A stretch of 64,000 nucleotides of DNA from Nocardiopsis alba DSM 43377 (GTDB taxonomy: Bacteria > Actinomycetota > Actinomycetes > Streptosporangiales > Streptosporangiaceae). The position numbers and the translations under genes are program-made. The notes beneath the pieces were generated by a model. The model searched no databases. It was not told the DNA's origin and worked only from the letters and a program-made list of their open reading frames with translations. The DNA is taken from assembly GCF_000341225.1 (NCBI RefSeq), contig NZ_ANAC01000002.1, positions 62,001 to 126,000 on the forward strand, written 5' to 3'. Shown here in pieces: positions 34,172-43,132 of this stretch (the first letter of the stretch is position 1; every line of letters starts with the position of its first letter).

Positions 34172-34930
34172 ATGACCCAGCGCTCGGAACAATTGGTACT
34201 CGACTATCTCTCGGAAGTCGGACTCGCGCTGCACGGTCGTGTCACGGCGAAAGAGCGGACGGCCTATCTGACGAGCCTGCGCGCGCGTATCGATGAGCGC
34301 CGAGAGGCGGCCGGCAACGACGATGTCGACACCGTGCGACGGATCCTTCGAGGTTTCGGAGCTCCGGAACACCTGGTCCAGGAGGAACTGACCGGGCAGG
34401 AGATGGACCTCGAGGACGACGAGATGATCCCGCCCAAACCCAGGCACGCGGACCGTCCGCCGCCGCCCTGGCGGGGCGGACCCGGCCAGGGGATCCTCGC
34501 CCTCCTGGAGGGGCCCGGGCAGACCGACCAGCGCCTCGACGGTAGGACCTCGCGTAGGCCCGGGGTGGTGCGCAACAGTCTGCTCCTGGTGCGTCACCGG
34601 GCTCCGGAGGCGATCGCCCTGCTCATGCTGACGCTCACCGGACTCTGGTGGGACGTCGCCTTCCTGTGGGTGCTCGGCGCCGCTCTCATCCTGCTCAGCC
34701 ACGTGTGGAACGCCAAGGACAAGTGGGTCGGGGTGGGGCTGCCCCTGGTGGCCTGCACGGTCGGCGTGGTCGTGTGGGACGGCGAGGCCAGGTTCATCGA
34801 CCAGTACATCCAGCAGGCCCTTCCCGCCACGGGCGTCCCGGCCCTGGGTATCGCCTCCTTGGTATGCGTGTTCTATCTCTTCCCCAAGGCCGCGCGATCC
34901 GCGCGCGCGGCCGATCGCGCCGGCCGCTGA
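34172..34930 (+). CDS. HAAS-domain-like membrane protein
   Basis: A 252-residue protein. Its N-terminal helical region LVLDYLSEVGLALHGRVTAKERTAYLTSLRARIDE...VRRILRGFGAPEHLVQEEL resembles the HAAS/DUF1700 module that couples to PadR-type regulators. It is followed by a Pro-rich linker and four membrane helices (about 148-250). ATG 34172 is chosen; no PadR gene is adjacent. Function unknown. It is divergent from the helicase-associated gene. Confidence 0.7.
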   Translation: MTQRSEQLVLDYLSEVGLALHGRVTAKERTAYLTSLRARIDERREAAGNDDVDTVRRILRGFGAPEHLVQEELTGQEMDLEDDEMIPPKPRHADRPPPPWRGGPGQGILALLEGPGQTDQRLDGRTSRRPGVVRNSLLLVRHRAPEAIALLMLTLTGLWWDVAFLWVLGAALILLSHVWNAKDKWVGVGLPLVACTVGVVVWDGEARFIDQYIQQALPATGVPALGIASLVCVFYLFPKAARSARAADRAGR

Positions 34931-35200
34931 ACCCGGCCGTCCCCCTTCCCCGCGTCGGAGGCCCGAGGGTCATCGCTTGGCAAACGCTGGGAATAACCTT
35001 TTCCGGTCGGCCCGTTACGGTGCATCCGTACGTGCGGCTTCGGGTAGTCATTTCGGTACACCGCCGCTTTCGCTTCACGGTGGTCACTTCAGGTGAACCT
35101 GCCTCCAGCAAGGACACCGACCTGTCGACGGCGCCCCCGACTCCGCCGAGTCCCGTCCCACACTCCGCAACCAGCGGTGACGGGGGCGACGCCGACGTCG

Positions 35201-35233
35201 ACGAGGCCCGGGTGAGTCGTCCCCGGGCCTCGT
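35201..35233 (+). terminator. Perfect 12-bp hairpin inside a 478-bp gene-free region
   Basis: ACGAGGCCCGGG and CCCGGGCCTCGT pair perfectly around a 9-nt loop. It lies 270 bp past the last gene and 175 bp before the cold-shock gene, so it may end a non-coding transcript or form part of the cold-shock leader. The remaining 34931-35200 and 35234-35408 hold no gene I can support; TACTAG near 35291-35296 is a possible -10 box for the cold-shock gene. Confidence 0.5.
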
Positions 35234-35408
35234 TCACGTACCGCCATATCGGCCCCGCCACATTTCCTCTCGCTTTGGGAAGCGCCCGGGTACTAGCCTT
35301 GTGTCCGACTTTGGAAACCAGGGGTCGCCGGGGTGGGGGGAAAGGGTGGACGACACCGTTTCCACCTCCCCACGCGTCACCCGCCAGTGAAAGCATGAGG
35401 TCTCTACC

Positions 35409-35792
35409 GTGCCCACCGGTAAGGTCAAGTGGTACGACGGCGACAAGGGTTTCGGCTTTCTCACCCGTGACGACGGCGGAGAGGTCTTCGTCCATTCCAC
35501 CTCTCTGCCGCCCGGAACCACATCGCTGCGCCCGGGCCAACGGGTCGAGTTCGGTGTGGCCGAGGGCCGTAAGGGCGCGCAGGCCCTTCAGGTGAAACTG
35601 CTCGACGCGCAGCATTCCGTGGCCAAGGCGCGACGCAAGAAGCCCGATGAGATGGTGGTCATCACCGAGGATCTCATCAAACTCCTGGAGAACGTCTCCA
35701 ACGGCTACCGACGGGGCCGCCACCCCGACAAACGCGAGGCGTCCCGTGTGGCGGCGGTCCTGCGCGTGGTCGCGGACGACCTGGAGGCCTAG
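35409..35792 (+). CDS. Cold-shock-domain protein with C-terminal extension
   Basis: A 127-residue protein. The N-terminal 66 residues are a cold-shock domain with both RNA-binding motifs, K-G-F-G-F-L (RNP1-like) and E-V-F-V-H (RNP2-like). Unlike the 67-residue CspA class, it carries a basic helical extension (HSVAKARRKKPDEMVVITEDLIKLLENVSNGYRRGRH) as in mycobacterial CspB. It probably binds single-stranded RNA or DNA. GTG 35409 is used, with an ATGAGG ribosome binding site. A long untranslated leader is possible. Confidence 0.9.
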   Translation: MPTGKVKWYDGDKGFGFLTRDDGGEVFVHSTSLPPGTTSLRPGQRVEFGVAEGRKGAQALQVKLLDAQHSVAKARRKKPDEMVVITEDLIKLLENVSNGYRRGRHPDKREASRVAAVLRVVADDLEA

Positions 35793-35796
35793 GGCC

Positions 35797-35834
35797 GTGT
35801 CGTGGCGGGGACGTTCCGGTCCCCGCCACGACAC
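35797..35834. terminator. Strong terminator after the cold-shock gene
   Basis: GTGTCGTGGCGGGGA and TCCCCGCCACGACAC form a perfect 15-bp stem with an 8-nt loop, 5 bp after the stop. Confidence 0.85.
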
Positions 35835-35937
35835 CGTTCCGGACCCGGTGCGACACGCGGAGAACGCGGTGGCCAGGGTGTTTCCGGTAGGTCCATGAGC
35901 CTGTCGGACCCGGCTCGGACGGTGTATCGGACGAACC

Positions 35938-35957
35938 TTGACCCTCGTTGTGGTCAA
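35938..35957 (+). promoter_or_regulatory. Dyad upstream of the DUF3027 gene
   Basis: TTGACC-N8-GGTCAA is a perfect 6+6-bp dyad 33 bp before the chosen GTG start. TTGACC could also serve as a -35 box. It may be an operator. Confidence 0.4.
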
Positions 35958-35989
35958 ATCGGTGCCCCCGATCAGTGAGAATGGGGAAC

Positions 35990-36796
35990 GTGAGCCCTTC
36001 TCGACGTTCTCCTGTACCGGACAAGGCATGTATCGACGCGGTGGATCTGGCCCGCTCGGTGGCGGCGGAGGTCGGGCGACCCGAATGGGTGGGTGAGCAT
36101 CTCACCGCCCAGGTCGAGGACACACGCCTGGTCACCCACTACTTCGAGTGCCTGGACCCCGCCTACCCGGGGTGGACCTACGCCGTGACCGTGGTGCGCG
36201 CCTCGCGCGCGAAGAAGGTCACGGTCAACGAGGTGGTCCTGCTGCCGGGCGAGGGCGCGCTGACCGCGCCCGCGTGGGTGCCCTGGAAGGAGCGACTGCG
36301 CCCGGGCGACGTCGGTGTCGGGGACCTTCTCCCCACCGACGAGGACGACGAACGACTCGTCCCCGGCTACACGCAGGTGCCCGAGGGCGAACTCGACGCC
36401 GAGGGCATGGACCAGCAGATGGTGTGGGAGCTCGGCCTGGGCCGACGCCACGTCCTCTCCGAGACCGGCCGTGAACAGGCCGCGGAGCGCTGGTACAACG
36501 GCGACGCCGGCCCGCGCAGTCCGATCGCCACGGCCGCCCCCGCACGGTGCGGCACCTGTGGCTTCATGACCCCGCTCGCCGGGGAGCTGCGCCAGATGTT
36601 CGGTGTGTGCACCAACGAGTACGCCCCGGACGACGGCAAGGTCGTCTCGCTCGACCACGGCTGTGGAGCCCACTCCGAAGTACGCCGACCCGGCCCGCGC
36701 AACGAGCCGGTCGCGCCGGTCGTCGACGAGATGGGGTACGACCACATCGTCTTCGACGACACCGCCGAGCTGGAGTTGGTCACCTCCGACTCCTGA
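35990..36796 (+). CDS. DUF3027 domain protein with zinc-binding Cys cluster
   Basis: About 268 residues of the actinobacterial DUF3027 family. The first 170 residues are the DUF domain. The C-terminal part has a four-Cys cluster likely to bind zinc: RCGTCGFMTPLAGELRQMFGVC (first two Cys in C-x2-C) and a later DHGCGAHSE. In mycobacteria the family member lies next to serC; here serC is 18.6 kb away. Function unknown. The start is GTG 35990, with ATG 35981 as an alternative. Confidence 0.85.
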   Translation: MSPSRRSPVPDKACIDAVDLARSVAAEVGRPEWVGEHLTAQVEDTRLVTHYFECLDPAYPGWTYAVTVVRASRAKKVTVNEVVLLPGEGALTAPAWVPWKERLRPGDVGVGDLLPTDEDDERLVPGYTQVPEGELDAEGMDQQMVWELGLGRRHVLSETGREQAAERWYNGDAGPRSPIATAAPARCGTCGFMTPLAGELRQMFGVCTNEYAPDDGKVVSLDHGCGAHSEVRRPGPRNEPVAPVVDEMGYDHIVFDDTAELELVTSDS

Positions 36797-36828
36797 GCCA
36801 CGACGGGCCGATCCACCAGGACCCGGAA

Positions 36829-36860
36829 CAGGGCCCCGTCGCCTTCGCGACGGGGCCCTG
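36829..36860. terminator. Terminator after the DUF3027 gene
   Basis: CAGGGCCCCGTCGC, loop CTTC, GCGACGGGGCCCTG form a perfect 14-bp stem. Confidence 0.85.
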
Positions 36861-37008
36861 ACGCGTACACGCCATGTCCCGGCCCGAGGCCGTCTCCGGC
36901 CGCGCGTGGGCTAGGGTCGAGCTGTCCACCACACTCACCTTGCCGGGCCCGTGCGCGTCCGCGCGCCGGACCGACCGGAACGCGCACCCGCGCGAGGAGC
37001 AGACGATC

Positions 37009-40000
37009 ATGGCCGAGCCGGTGAACCCCGTGGCGAACGACCCCTACGACACCGCCGAACTGCGCAGACGTGTGCTCTCGGCGTGGGCGGACGCCCCCGC
37101 GCGCTTTCGGGAGGACGCCAACGCCGAGGAGGACTTCGGCCTGGGCGGCTACCGCGACCGTGTGGTCGTCGAGCTGGCCCAGAACGCCGCCGACGCGGCC
37201 CGTCGGGCCGGGGTGCCCGGGCGCCTCCTGTTGGCCCTGGACGGGGATCGCCTCACCGTGGCCAACACGGGCGAGCCCCTGACCGTCGAAGGGGTGGAGT
37301 CGCTCGCCACTCTGCGGGCCTCCGCCAAACGCGACGATCACGGCTCCGCCGGGCGGTTCGGGGTCGGGTTCTCCGCGGTGGTGGCGCTCAGCGACAACGT
37401 CATCGTGGACTCCGCCGGCTCGGCCGTGCACTTCAGCGCCGAACGCGCCAGGGCCGTGCTCGCCGACCTGGTCGACGCCGACGGCACCCACGCCGACCTC
37501 GCCGACGAGGTGGCCCGCCGCTCCGGCCACGTGCCCATGCTGCGGCTGCCCTTCCCGGCCGACGTCAGCCCCGAACACCCCGAGGGCGGATACGACACGG
37601 TCATCACCCTGGTGCTCCGCGACGAACGCTCGGGTGAGCGCGTTCGGGAGCTTCTGGACCGCACCGGGGAGGCGCTCATGCTGGCCCTGGGCGGGCTGTC
37701 CGAGGTGCGGGTGGTGGTCGATGGCGTCGAACGCGTCCTCACCCGTGAGGACGGCGACGAGGCCGTCGGCGGCGACCTGATCACGACCCACCGGAACGGG
37801 GGCGGCACGCGGGTCACGCACTGGCGCGTCATCGAACGTGCCGGGGAGTTCGACCCCCGACACCTGGAGGAACGGCCCACCGAGGAACGCGAACGCACCT
37901 CGTGGTCGCTGACCTGGGCGGTCCCCGTCGACGAGGACGGCGGAATCGGCGCGTTGCCCGCCGACGTCGAGAGCGTCGTGCACGCGCCCACACCCACCGA
38001 CACCGAACTCGACCTGCCCGCGGTCCTCATCGGCACCTTCCCGCTGGGATCGGACCGGCGGGCCGTGCGTCCCGGTGCCGCCACCGACCTGCTGCTCATG
38101 GAGGCCGCCGAGGCCTACTGTGCCCTGCTGCGCCGTTTCGCCCCAGGGGCCGCCCTGGACCTGGTCCCGGCCACCCGGGTGGGCGGCGGCGCCATCGACG
38201 CCGTCTTCCGCGCCAGGGTCGCCGAACCGCTCCAGGACACCCCGTTCCTGGCCACCGCCGCAGGGCATCCGATCGCCCCGCGCGACGCGGTCCTGCTCGA
38301 CACCGGTGGCTCCTCGAGCTCTCCGGAGCTCGTCGAACGGCTCGCCGAACTCGTTCCGCCGCTGCTGTCGGGGGACCTGAGCCCCCGCCATCCGGCACCG
38401 GCCTCTCTGAGGGTGCGCCGCCTGGGCCTGGCCGACCTGGCCGACCTGCTGGCCGACGTCCAACGCCCGCCGGCCTGGTGGGCCTCGCTCTACTCGGCGT
38501 TGGCCGCGGCCGGGACCGGTGGGGCCGACCTCGACGAACTCGGGGCCCTGCCGGTGCCGCTGGCCGACGGTCGCCTGGTTCGAGGGCCGCGCTCGCTCCT
38601 GTCGCCGACCGACGACTGGACCGAGACCACCGACGCCGACGGAACCCGTATCGACCCGGGCGCCCTGGCGACGCTGGGCGTGCGGGTGGTCCACCCCGAG
38701 GCCGCGCATCCGCTCCTGCTGCGTCTGGGCGCCGTGGAGGCCGGAGCCGCCACGGTGCTGGCCGACCCCCGCACCGAGGCGGCGGTACGCGATTCGCTGG
38801 ACGCCGATGACCCCGAGCCGATCGCCGAGGCGGTCCTGGACCTGGTCGCCGCCTCCGGCAGTACGGTCGAGGATCTTCCCTGGCTCTCCGAGCTGGCCCT
38901 GCGCGACGACGAGGACGGCTACTCGATCGCCGCCGAGCTCCTCGTCCCCGGCGCCCCGCTCGCCGACCTGCTGGCCGAGGACGCGCCCTTCGGGACCGTG
39001 CACGAGGACCTCGTCCACCGCCACGGGATCGACGCCCTGCGCGCCGTGGGGGCCGTCTGGGAGCTCACCGTGCTCCGCGCCGAGGAGGTGGCCCTGGGGG
39101 AGGACCCGGCGTCCGCCTTCGACGGGACCGCCGGCGAGGGCGGGCCCGACGGGCTGGAGGAGTGGGCGGACGAGGTCGTCGAACGGCTCGGCGATCCGGA
39201 CCTGCCCCCCGTCGTCCCCGAGCTGGTGTGCGTCGCCGACCTGGACTACATCGCCGACGACGCCTGGCCCCGGGCGTTGGAGATGCTGGCCACGGGGCCG
39301 TTGCGCGAGGCCGTCACCGAACCGGCCCGACTGCTCATGCCCGACGGTCGGGTCGTGGACCTGCCCTCCTACACCGCCTGGTGGCTGCGGAGCAGGGCGC
39401 TGCTGGGCGGGCACGCGCCGGTGGAGCTGCGCACCGCCGACGCCGATCCGGCGCTGCGCGGACTCTACGACGAGGTGCCCGCCGAGGTGGACCCGGAGTT
39501 CGCCCGGGCCCTGGGGGTGCGGACCTCGCTGGAGGAACTGCTCGCCGACCCGGACGGGCCCGACGACCTGCTGGCCCGCATGGCCGATCCGGAGCGGCAC
39601 GTCGACCGGGCGTCCCTGCGCCGCCTGTGGACGGCGCTGGCCGACGTCGACGCCGACCTGGTCTCACCGCCCACCCTGGTGCGGGCGGTCGGCGAGGGAC
39701 GGATCGTGGTCGCCGACGCCGATGACGTCGTGGTGGTGGACTCACCCGACCTGTTGCCCCTGTTGGAGGAGCGGCCGGTCGTCCTGGCCGCCACCGAGGT
39801 CGCCGAACGCCTCGCCGACGTGCTCGACCTGGACCTGGCCTCGGAGATCGTCGTGGGCAAGGTGACCTCCGCCGGGCGGGTCAGGGCGGTGCCGGACGAG
39901 ATGGAGCCGTTCCTCGCGGACGCGGAACGGGCCGACCGCACCTACCTGCACCACGAGAGGCTCGTCGTGGACGGGGTCGAGGTGGACTGGTACGTCGGAG

Positions 40001-40149
40001 ACGGCACCGTGCACGCCTCCGGGACCGAGGGGCTGGCCCGGGCGCTGGCCCTGCGGGCCGGACGATGGTCGCGTCGTCACCTGCTGGCGGCCGTCCTGCG
40101 CGACCCCTCGGCCGCCGCGCGGCTGCTCACCGAGGTCGACCTGGAGTAG
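37009..40149 (+). CDS. Sacsin-like GHKL ATPase-domain protein
   Basis: A 1046-residue protein. The N-terminal 250 residues carry an Hsp90/sacsin-type GHKL ATP-binding fold: N-box ELAQNAADAARRAG (Asn59), G1-like DGDRLTVANTGEPL and G2-like GSAGRFGVGFSAVVALSD. The remaining 800 residues are an acidic, helix-rich region with no recognised motif. Sacsin-family bacterial proteins are thought to be chaperone-like, but no substrate is known. ATG 37009 follows GCGAGGAGC. A 1077-codon open frame on the other strand is only codon-bias shadow. Confidence 0.85.
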   Translation: MAEPVNPVANDPYDTAELRRRVLSAWADAPARFREDANAEEDFGLGGYRDRVVVELAQNAADAARRAGVPGRLLLALDGDRLTVANTGEPLTVEGVESLATLRASAKRDDHGSAGRFGVGFSAVVALSDNVIVDSAGSAVHFSAERARAVLADLVDADGTHADLADEVARRSGHVPMLRLPFPADVSPEHPEGGYDTVITLVLRDERSGERVRELLDRTGEALMLALGGLSEVRVVVDGVERVLTREDGDEAVGGDLITTHRNGGGTRVTHWRVIERAGEFDPRHLEERPTEERERTSWSLTWAVPVDEDGGIGALPADVESVVHAPTPTDTELDLPAVLIGTFPLGSDRRAVRPGAATDLLLMEAAEAYCALLRRFAPGAALDLVPATRVGGGAIDAVFRARVAEPLQDTPFLATAAGHPIAPRDAVLLDTGGSSSSPELVERLAELVPPLLSGDLSPRHPAPASLRVRRLGLADLADLLADVQRPPAWWASLYSALAAAGTGGADLDELGALPVPLADGRLVRGPRSLLSPTDDWTETTDADGTRIDPGALATLGVRVVHPEAAHPLLLRLGAVEAGAATVLADPRTEAAVRDSLDADDPEPIAEAVLDLVAASGSTVEDLPWLSELALRDDEDGYSIAAELLVPGAPLADLLAEDAPFGTVHEDLVHRHGIDALRAVGAVWELTVLRAEEVALGEDPASAFDGTAGEGGPDGLEEWADEVVERLGDPDLPPVVPELVCVADLDYIADDAWPRALEMLATGPLREAVTEPARLLMPDGRVVDLPSYTAWWLRSRALLGGHAPVELRTADADPALRGLYDEVPAEVDPEFARALGVRTSLEELLADPDGPDDLLARMADPERHVDRASLRRLWTALADVDADLVSPPTLVRAVGEGRIVVADADDVVVVDSPDLLPLLEERPVVLAATEVAERLADVLDLDLASEIVVGKVTSAGRVRAVPDEMEPFLADAERADRTYLHHERLVVDGVEVDWYVGDGTVHASGTEGLARALALRAGRWSRRHLLAAVLRDPSAAARLLTEVDLE

Positions 40150-40158
40150 GGGCGAGTC

Positions 40159-41034
40159 TCAGCCGAGGGCGGCGAGGAGCCGCTCTCCCAGGCCCTCCTC
40201 GGGGTCGTCCCAGGCGGTGACCTCCACCGGGTCCCCCACGGACACCGTCCCGGGGGCGGTCACGGCGAACTTCGACCCGAAGGCCACACCGCCCGTGTCC
40301 ACCCGACGGTAGCCGGCCAGGGCGCGCAGCGGCTCGGGGCCGGAGCGCACTCCGGTCGTCTGGTCCACGGTGGTGACCGCGCAGCGGACGCACACCTTGG
40401 CGTAGCCGAGCTCCGCCCCGCCCACGCGGACCGAGCGCACCCGGTCCTCGGTGTGCGGATCGTCCCAGCCCGACACCACGATGTTGGGGCGGAAACGCTC
40501 CATGGGCACCGGGGAGCCGCCGGAGGCGAGGACGCGTTCGTTGAGCAGGTCCAGCGAGGACAACGAGGTCATCAGCGCGGCGTGGCCGTCGGCGAAACCG
40601 GCCGTGCCCGCGATCAGGCCGCCGGTCACACGCCGGTGGTCGGAGGGCACCCGCACCAGACGGCTCGGCGTCCCCAGGGTCTCCGTCAACCACGCTGCGG
40701 CCTCGTCGCCCTGGTCGACGCCCTGGAACGGCTTTCCGTGCATGGTCACGTCCAGACGGGGCCCCTCGACGACGGTCTCCAGTTCCACGGGCGTGTGTCC
40801 GTCGATGGACAGTGAGAGCCGGGAGCCGTCGGAGGAGAGGCCGGGGACGATCCGCGCCATCCGAGGGTCCTTGCGCTGACTGCGGAAGGTCCCCGCGTCG
40901 TCCACCACCATGAACTCGCGGTCGTGGGCGATACCGGCGGGGGTGAGTCGGGCGGTGGTCAGGGTCAGGCCCGCGCACCCCTTCACGGGATGGACGGTGA
41001 GCGCGTGCACACGTGCGAGAGGAGCGGCGGTCAT
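40159..41034 (-). CDS. MOSC-domain protein (molybdenum-cofactor binding, YcbX/mARC-like)
   Basis: A 291-residue protein. An N-terminal MOSC beta-barrel (VHALTVHPVKGCAGLTLTTARLTPAGIAHDREFMVVD) is followed by the MOSC domain. RFRPNIVVSG and the Moco-ligating Cys in KVCVRCAVTTVDQTTG are typical of YcbX/mARC-type N-hydroxyl reductases. GVAFGSKFAV lies near the end. The redox partner and substrate are unknown. It is convergent with, and ends 9 bp from, the sacsin-like gene. Confidence 0.9.
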   Translation of the reverse strand: MTAAPLARVHALTVHPVKGCAGLTLTTARLTPAGIAHDREFMVVDDAGTFRSQRKDPRMARIVPGLSSDGSRLSLSIDGHTPVELETVVEGPRLDVTMHGKPFQGVDQGDEAAAWLTETLGTPSRLVRVPSDHRRVTGGLIAGTAGFADGHAALMTSLSSLDLLNERVLASGGSPVPMERFRPNIVVSGWDDPHTEDRVRSVRVGGAELGYAKVCVRCAVTTVDQTTGVRSGPEPLRALAGYRRVDTGGVAFGSKFAVTAPGTVSVGDPVEVTAWDDPEEGLGERLLAALG

Positions 41035-41087
41035 GCGTTCACGCTATCCGGACCCGGTCGGGAGGGGTATCACCAGGCCCCTCGTGA

Positions 41088-42584
41088 TCAGCGGGCGACC
41101 CGGAAGAAGCCCTCGGAGATGAGGGTGCGCAGAGCCTCGGGGGTGCGCTCGCGGATCATCTCGGGGTCCTCGCCCATGAGTTCGGCGATGGCGTCGAGCA
41201 GCGGCCCCACCGGCATGGTGCCGTCGCAGACGCTGGCCAGGGCGGCCTCCACCGTTCCGACCCGTGCCACACGACGGGCGCCCTCACGCTGGCGGAGCAG
41301 GATCTTCTCCGGGTCGGGGGCCCCGGGGACGGCCACACGCTCCTCGATCACGCCCGGTGCGAGCGCCACGTGGGCGGACAGCAGCGCCGCGTCGGTGAGA
41401 CGGTGGGCGGTCATAGCCCCGTCCACGACGTCGGGAAGGTAGCGGCCGACCGGCTGCTCCACCTCGTGGCGCAGCTCCTCCACCCGGACGGTGGCGTCCT
41501 GGGCGACGTCGTTGCGCAGGCTGATCCAGCCGAAACCGATGCCCTTGATGCCCTCGCGCTCGAAGTAGTCCAACCAGGCGTCGTAACGGCGGGTGTACTC
41601 GGGGGTGCCGTGCTCGCAGGAGTCGCGCAGCCACAGTTCCACGTACTCGGCCGGGTCCTGGACGTCACGCTGGACCACCCAGCCCGAACAGCCGGTGCCG
41701 GTGATCCATCCGCCGACGCGGTCGGCCCAGTCGTCGCCGTCGGTGTGCGTCCAGTTGGCGAGGAACTGGGCCCAGCCGCCCTCGGTGAGGTGGGCCGGTG
41801 CCTGGCGGACCAGCTCGGCGCAGACGGTGTCGCCGGGAAGGTCGGACTCGCGGTAGGTGAATCTGGCGGTCTCCGGGGTGATGACGAACGGGGGGTTGGA
41901 GACGATCAGATCGAAGCGCTCGCCCTCCACCGGCTCGAACAGGGACCCCTGGAGAAGACGCGCGTCGGTGATGCCGGACAGCGCCAGGCTGATCCCGGCC
42001 AGGCGCACGGCGCGCGGGTTGAGGTCGGTGGCGACCACCTCTTGGGCCCGGGAGGCCAGGTGCAGGGCCTGGACACCACAGCCGGTGCCCAGGTCCAGGG
42101 CGCGTTCGAAGGGCCCGTCGACCATCAACCGGGAGAGGTTGGCCGAGGCCCCGCCCGCGCCGACGACGTGGTCGTGACCGGGGACGTCGCCGCTGCCCGG
42201 ACGCACCTTGGGGTCGGAGACCACGAAGCCGGGACGGTCGTCCTCCAGTTCCCACGGGCCCAGGTGGACCAGGGCGCGCACGACCGGGCCCTCGGGGCCC
42301 TCGTCGACGGTGACCAGCCCGGTCCGGACGAGTTCGTCCACGGGAAGGATGGCGGCGGCGGCGCGCAGCGGGATGGGGCTGCGCAGCCACCACAGGCGAA
42401 GGAGCAGCCCGAGACGTTCCTCCCCGCCGGTGGCGCGCAGGGCGGGCACCAGCTGTTCGCGGGCCAGGGCCTTGGCCGCGGCGTCGCCGAGGCGATCGCG
42501 GACCCCGGACACCGTGTAGTCGGCATCGATGAGGATGCCGCGGAGGCGGTCGGCGAGAGCGCGTGGGAATTCTGTCTCAGACAC
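41088..42584 (-). CDS. SAM-dependent methyltransferase with N5-glutamine-type NPPF motif (DUF7059 family)
   Basis: A 498-residue protein. The N-terminal 160 residues are a helical DUF7059-type domain. The central methyltransferase domain has motif I ALDLGTGCGVQALHL, VATDLNPRAV and the NPPF motif (VSNPPFVITP) shared with HemK/PrmC, RlmF and other N- or protein-glutamine methyltransferases. A long C-terminal extension follows. The target is not known. GTG 42584 is used; the 153 upstream in-frame bases lack homologous signals. Confidence 0.85.
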   Translation of the reverse strand: MSETEFPRALADRLRGILIDADYTVSGVRDRLGDAAAKALAREQLVPALRATGGEERLGLLLRLWWLRSPIPLRAAAAILPVDELVRTGLVTVDEGPEGPVVRALVHLGPWELEDDRPGFVVSDPKVRPGSGDVPGHDHVVGAGGASANLSRLMVDGPFERALDLGTGCGVQALHLASRAQEVVATDLNPRAVRLAGISLALSGITDARLLQGSLFEPVEGERFDLIVSNPPFVITPETARFTYRESDLPGDTVCAELVRQAPAHLTEGGWAQFLANWTHTDGDDWADRVGGWITGTGCSGWVVQRDVQDPAEYVELWLRDSCEHGTPEYTRRYDAWLDYFEREGIKGIGFGWISLRNDVAQDATVRVEELRHEVEQPVGRYLPDVVDGAMTAHRLTDAALLSAHVALAPGVIEERVAVPGAPDPEKILLRQREGARRVARVGTVEAALASVCDGTMPVGPLLDAIAELMGEDPEMIRERTPEALRTLISEGFFRVAR

Positions 42585-42636
42585 CCGCCCATTATCGGTC
42601 AGGCCGGCGGTGCCCCGGTGGTGGCGAGGGTGTGAG

Positions 42637-42912
42637 TCAGGAGGTTCCGCTTCGACGTTCGGCCCGATCGGCGGCGCGTTCCGCCGCGTTCTCCCGCTTA
42701 CGGAACAGACGGGGGATGTAGAGGAAACCGAAGACACCGAGGGCGATTCCGGTCACACAGACGCCGATCCACCACCGTTCCGAGGCGGGGAGCCCGTCGC
42801 CCATGGCGAGCAGCACGACGAGGGCGACCGCCCACGCGATGGTGCCGATGGCGGCCGGCACTCGGTAGTCGCTTTCGTGAACTTCCGGGTCGGGCCGGCG
42901 AGGTGTACGCAC
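42637..42912 (-). CDS. DUF2530 small membrane protein
   Basis: A 91-residue protein with two membrane helices (IGTIAWAVALVVLLAMG and WWIGVCVTGIALGVFGFLYI) and a basic, charged C-terminal tail, matching the actinobacterial DUF2530 family. Function unknown. It is 52 bp upstream of the methyltransferase on the same strand. Confidence 0.85.
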   Translation of the reverse strand: MRTPRRPDPEVHESDYRVPAAIGTIAWAVALVVLLAMGDGLPASERWWIGVCVTGIALGVFGFLYIPRLFRKRENAAERAADRAERRSGTS

Positions 42913-43132
42913 GGCCTCAGGCTATCCGGTGCGGCCTTCGGGGGAGTGAGGTGGACCGTACCGCGAGGTCGGAGCGGAGATGCGTTGGTCACATCCCATG
43001 AGCAGGTCATCCGACCATATGGCGATTCCTATGAATCTCGTGCGAAAGGTGTGTCCCGGGTTGTATGAAGATGCAACTAATCTGGCCCCGAATCCTCGTT
43101 GTCCCGTAACACGACCAGGTCAGGCTGATGAC

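Noticed and set aside
34940..35200. Possible c-di-AMP (ydaO) riboswitch before the cold-shock gene
   Set aside because: Conserved blocks of that riboswitch could not be found; only general structure and length were suggestive.
36367..39600. A 1077-codon open frame on the minus strand opposite the sacsin-like gene
   Set aside because: High-GC codon bias leaves long antisense frames open; its product is Gly/Val/Gln-rich low-complexity sequence with no domain, and the + strand frame has clear GHKL motifs.
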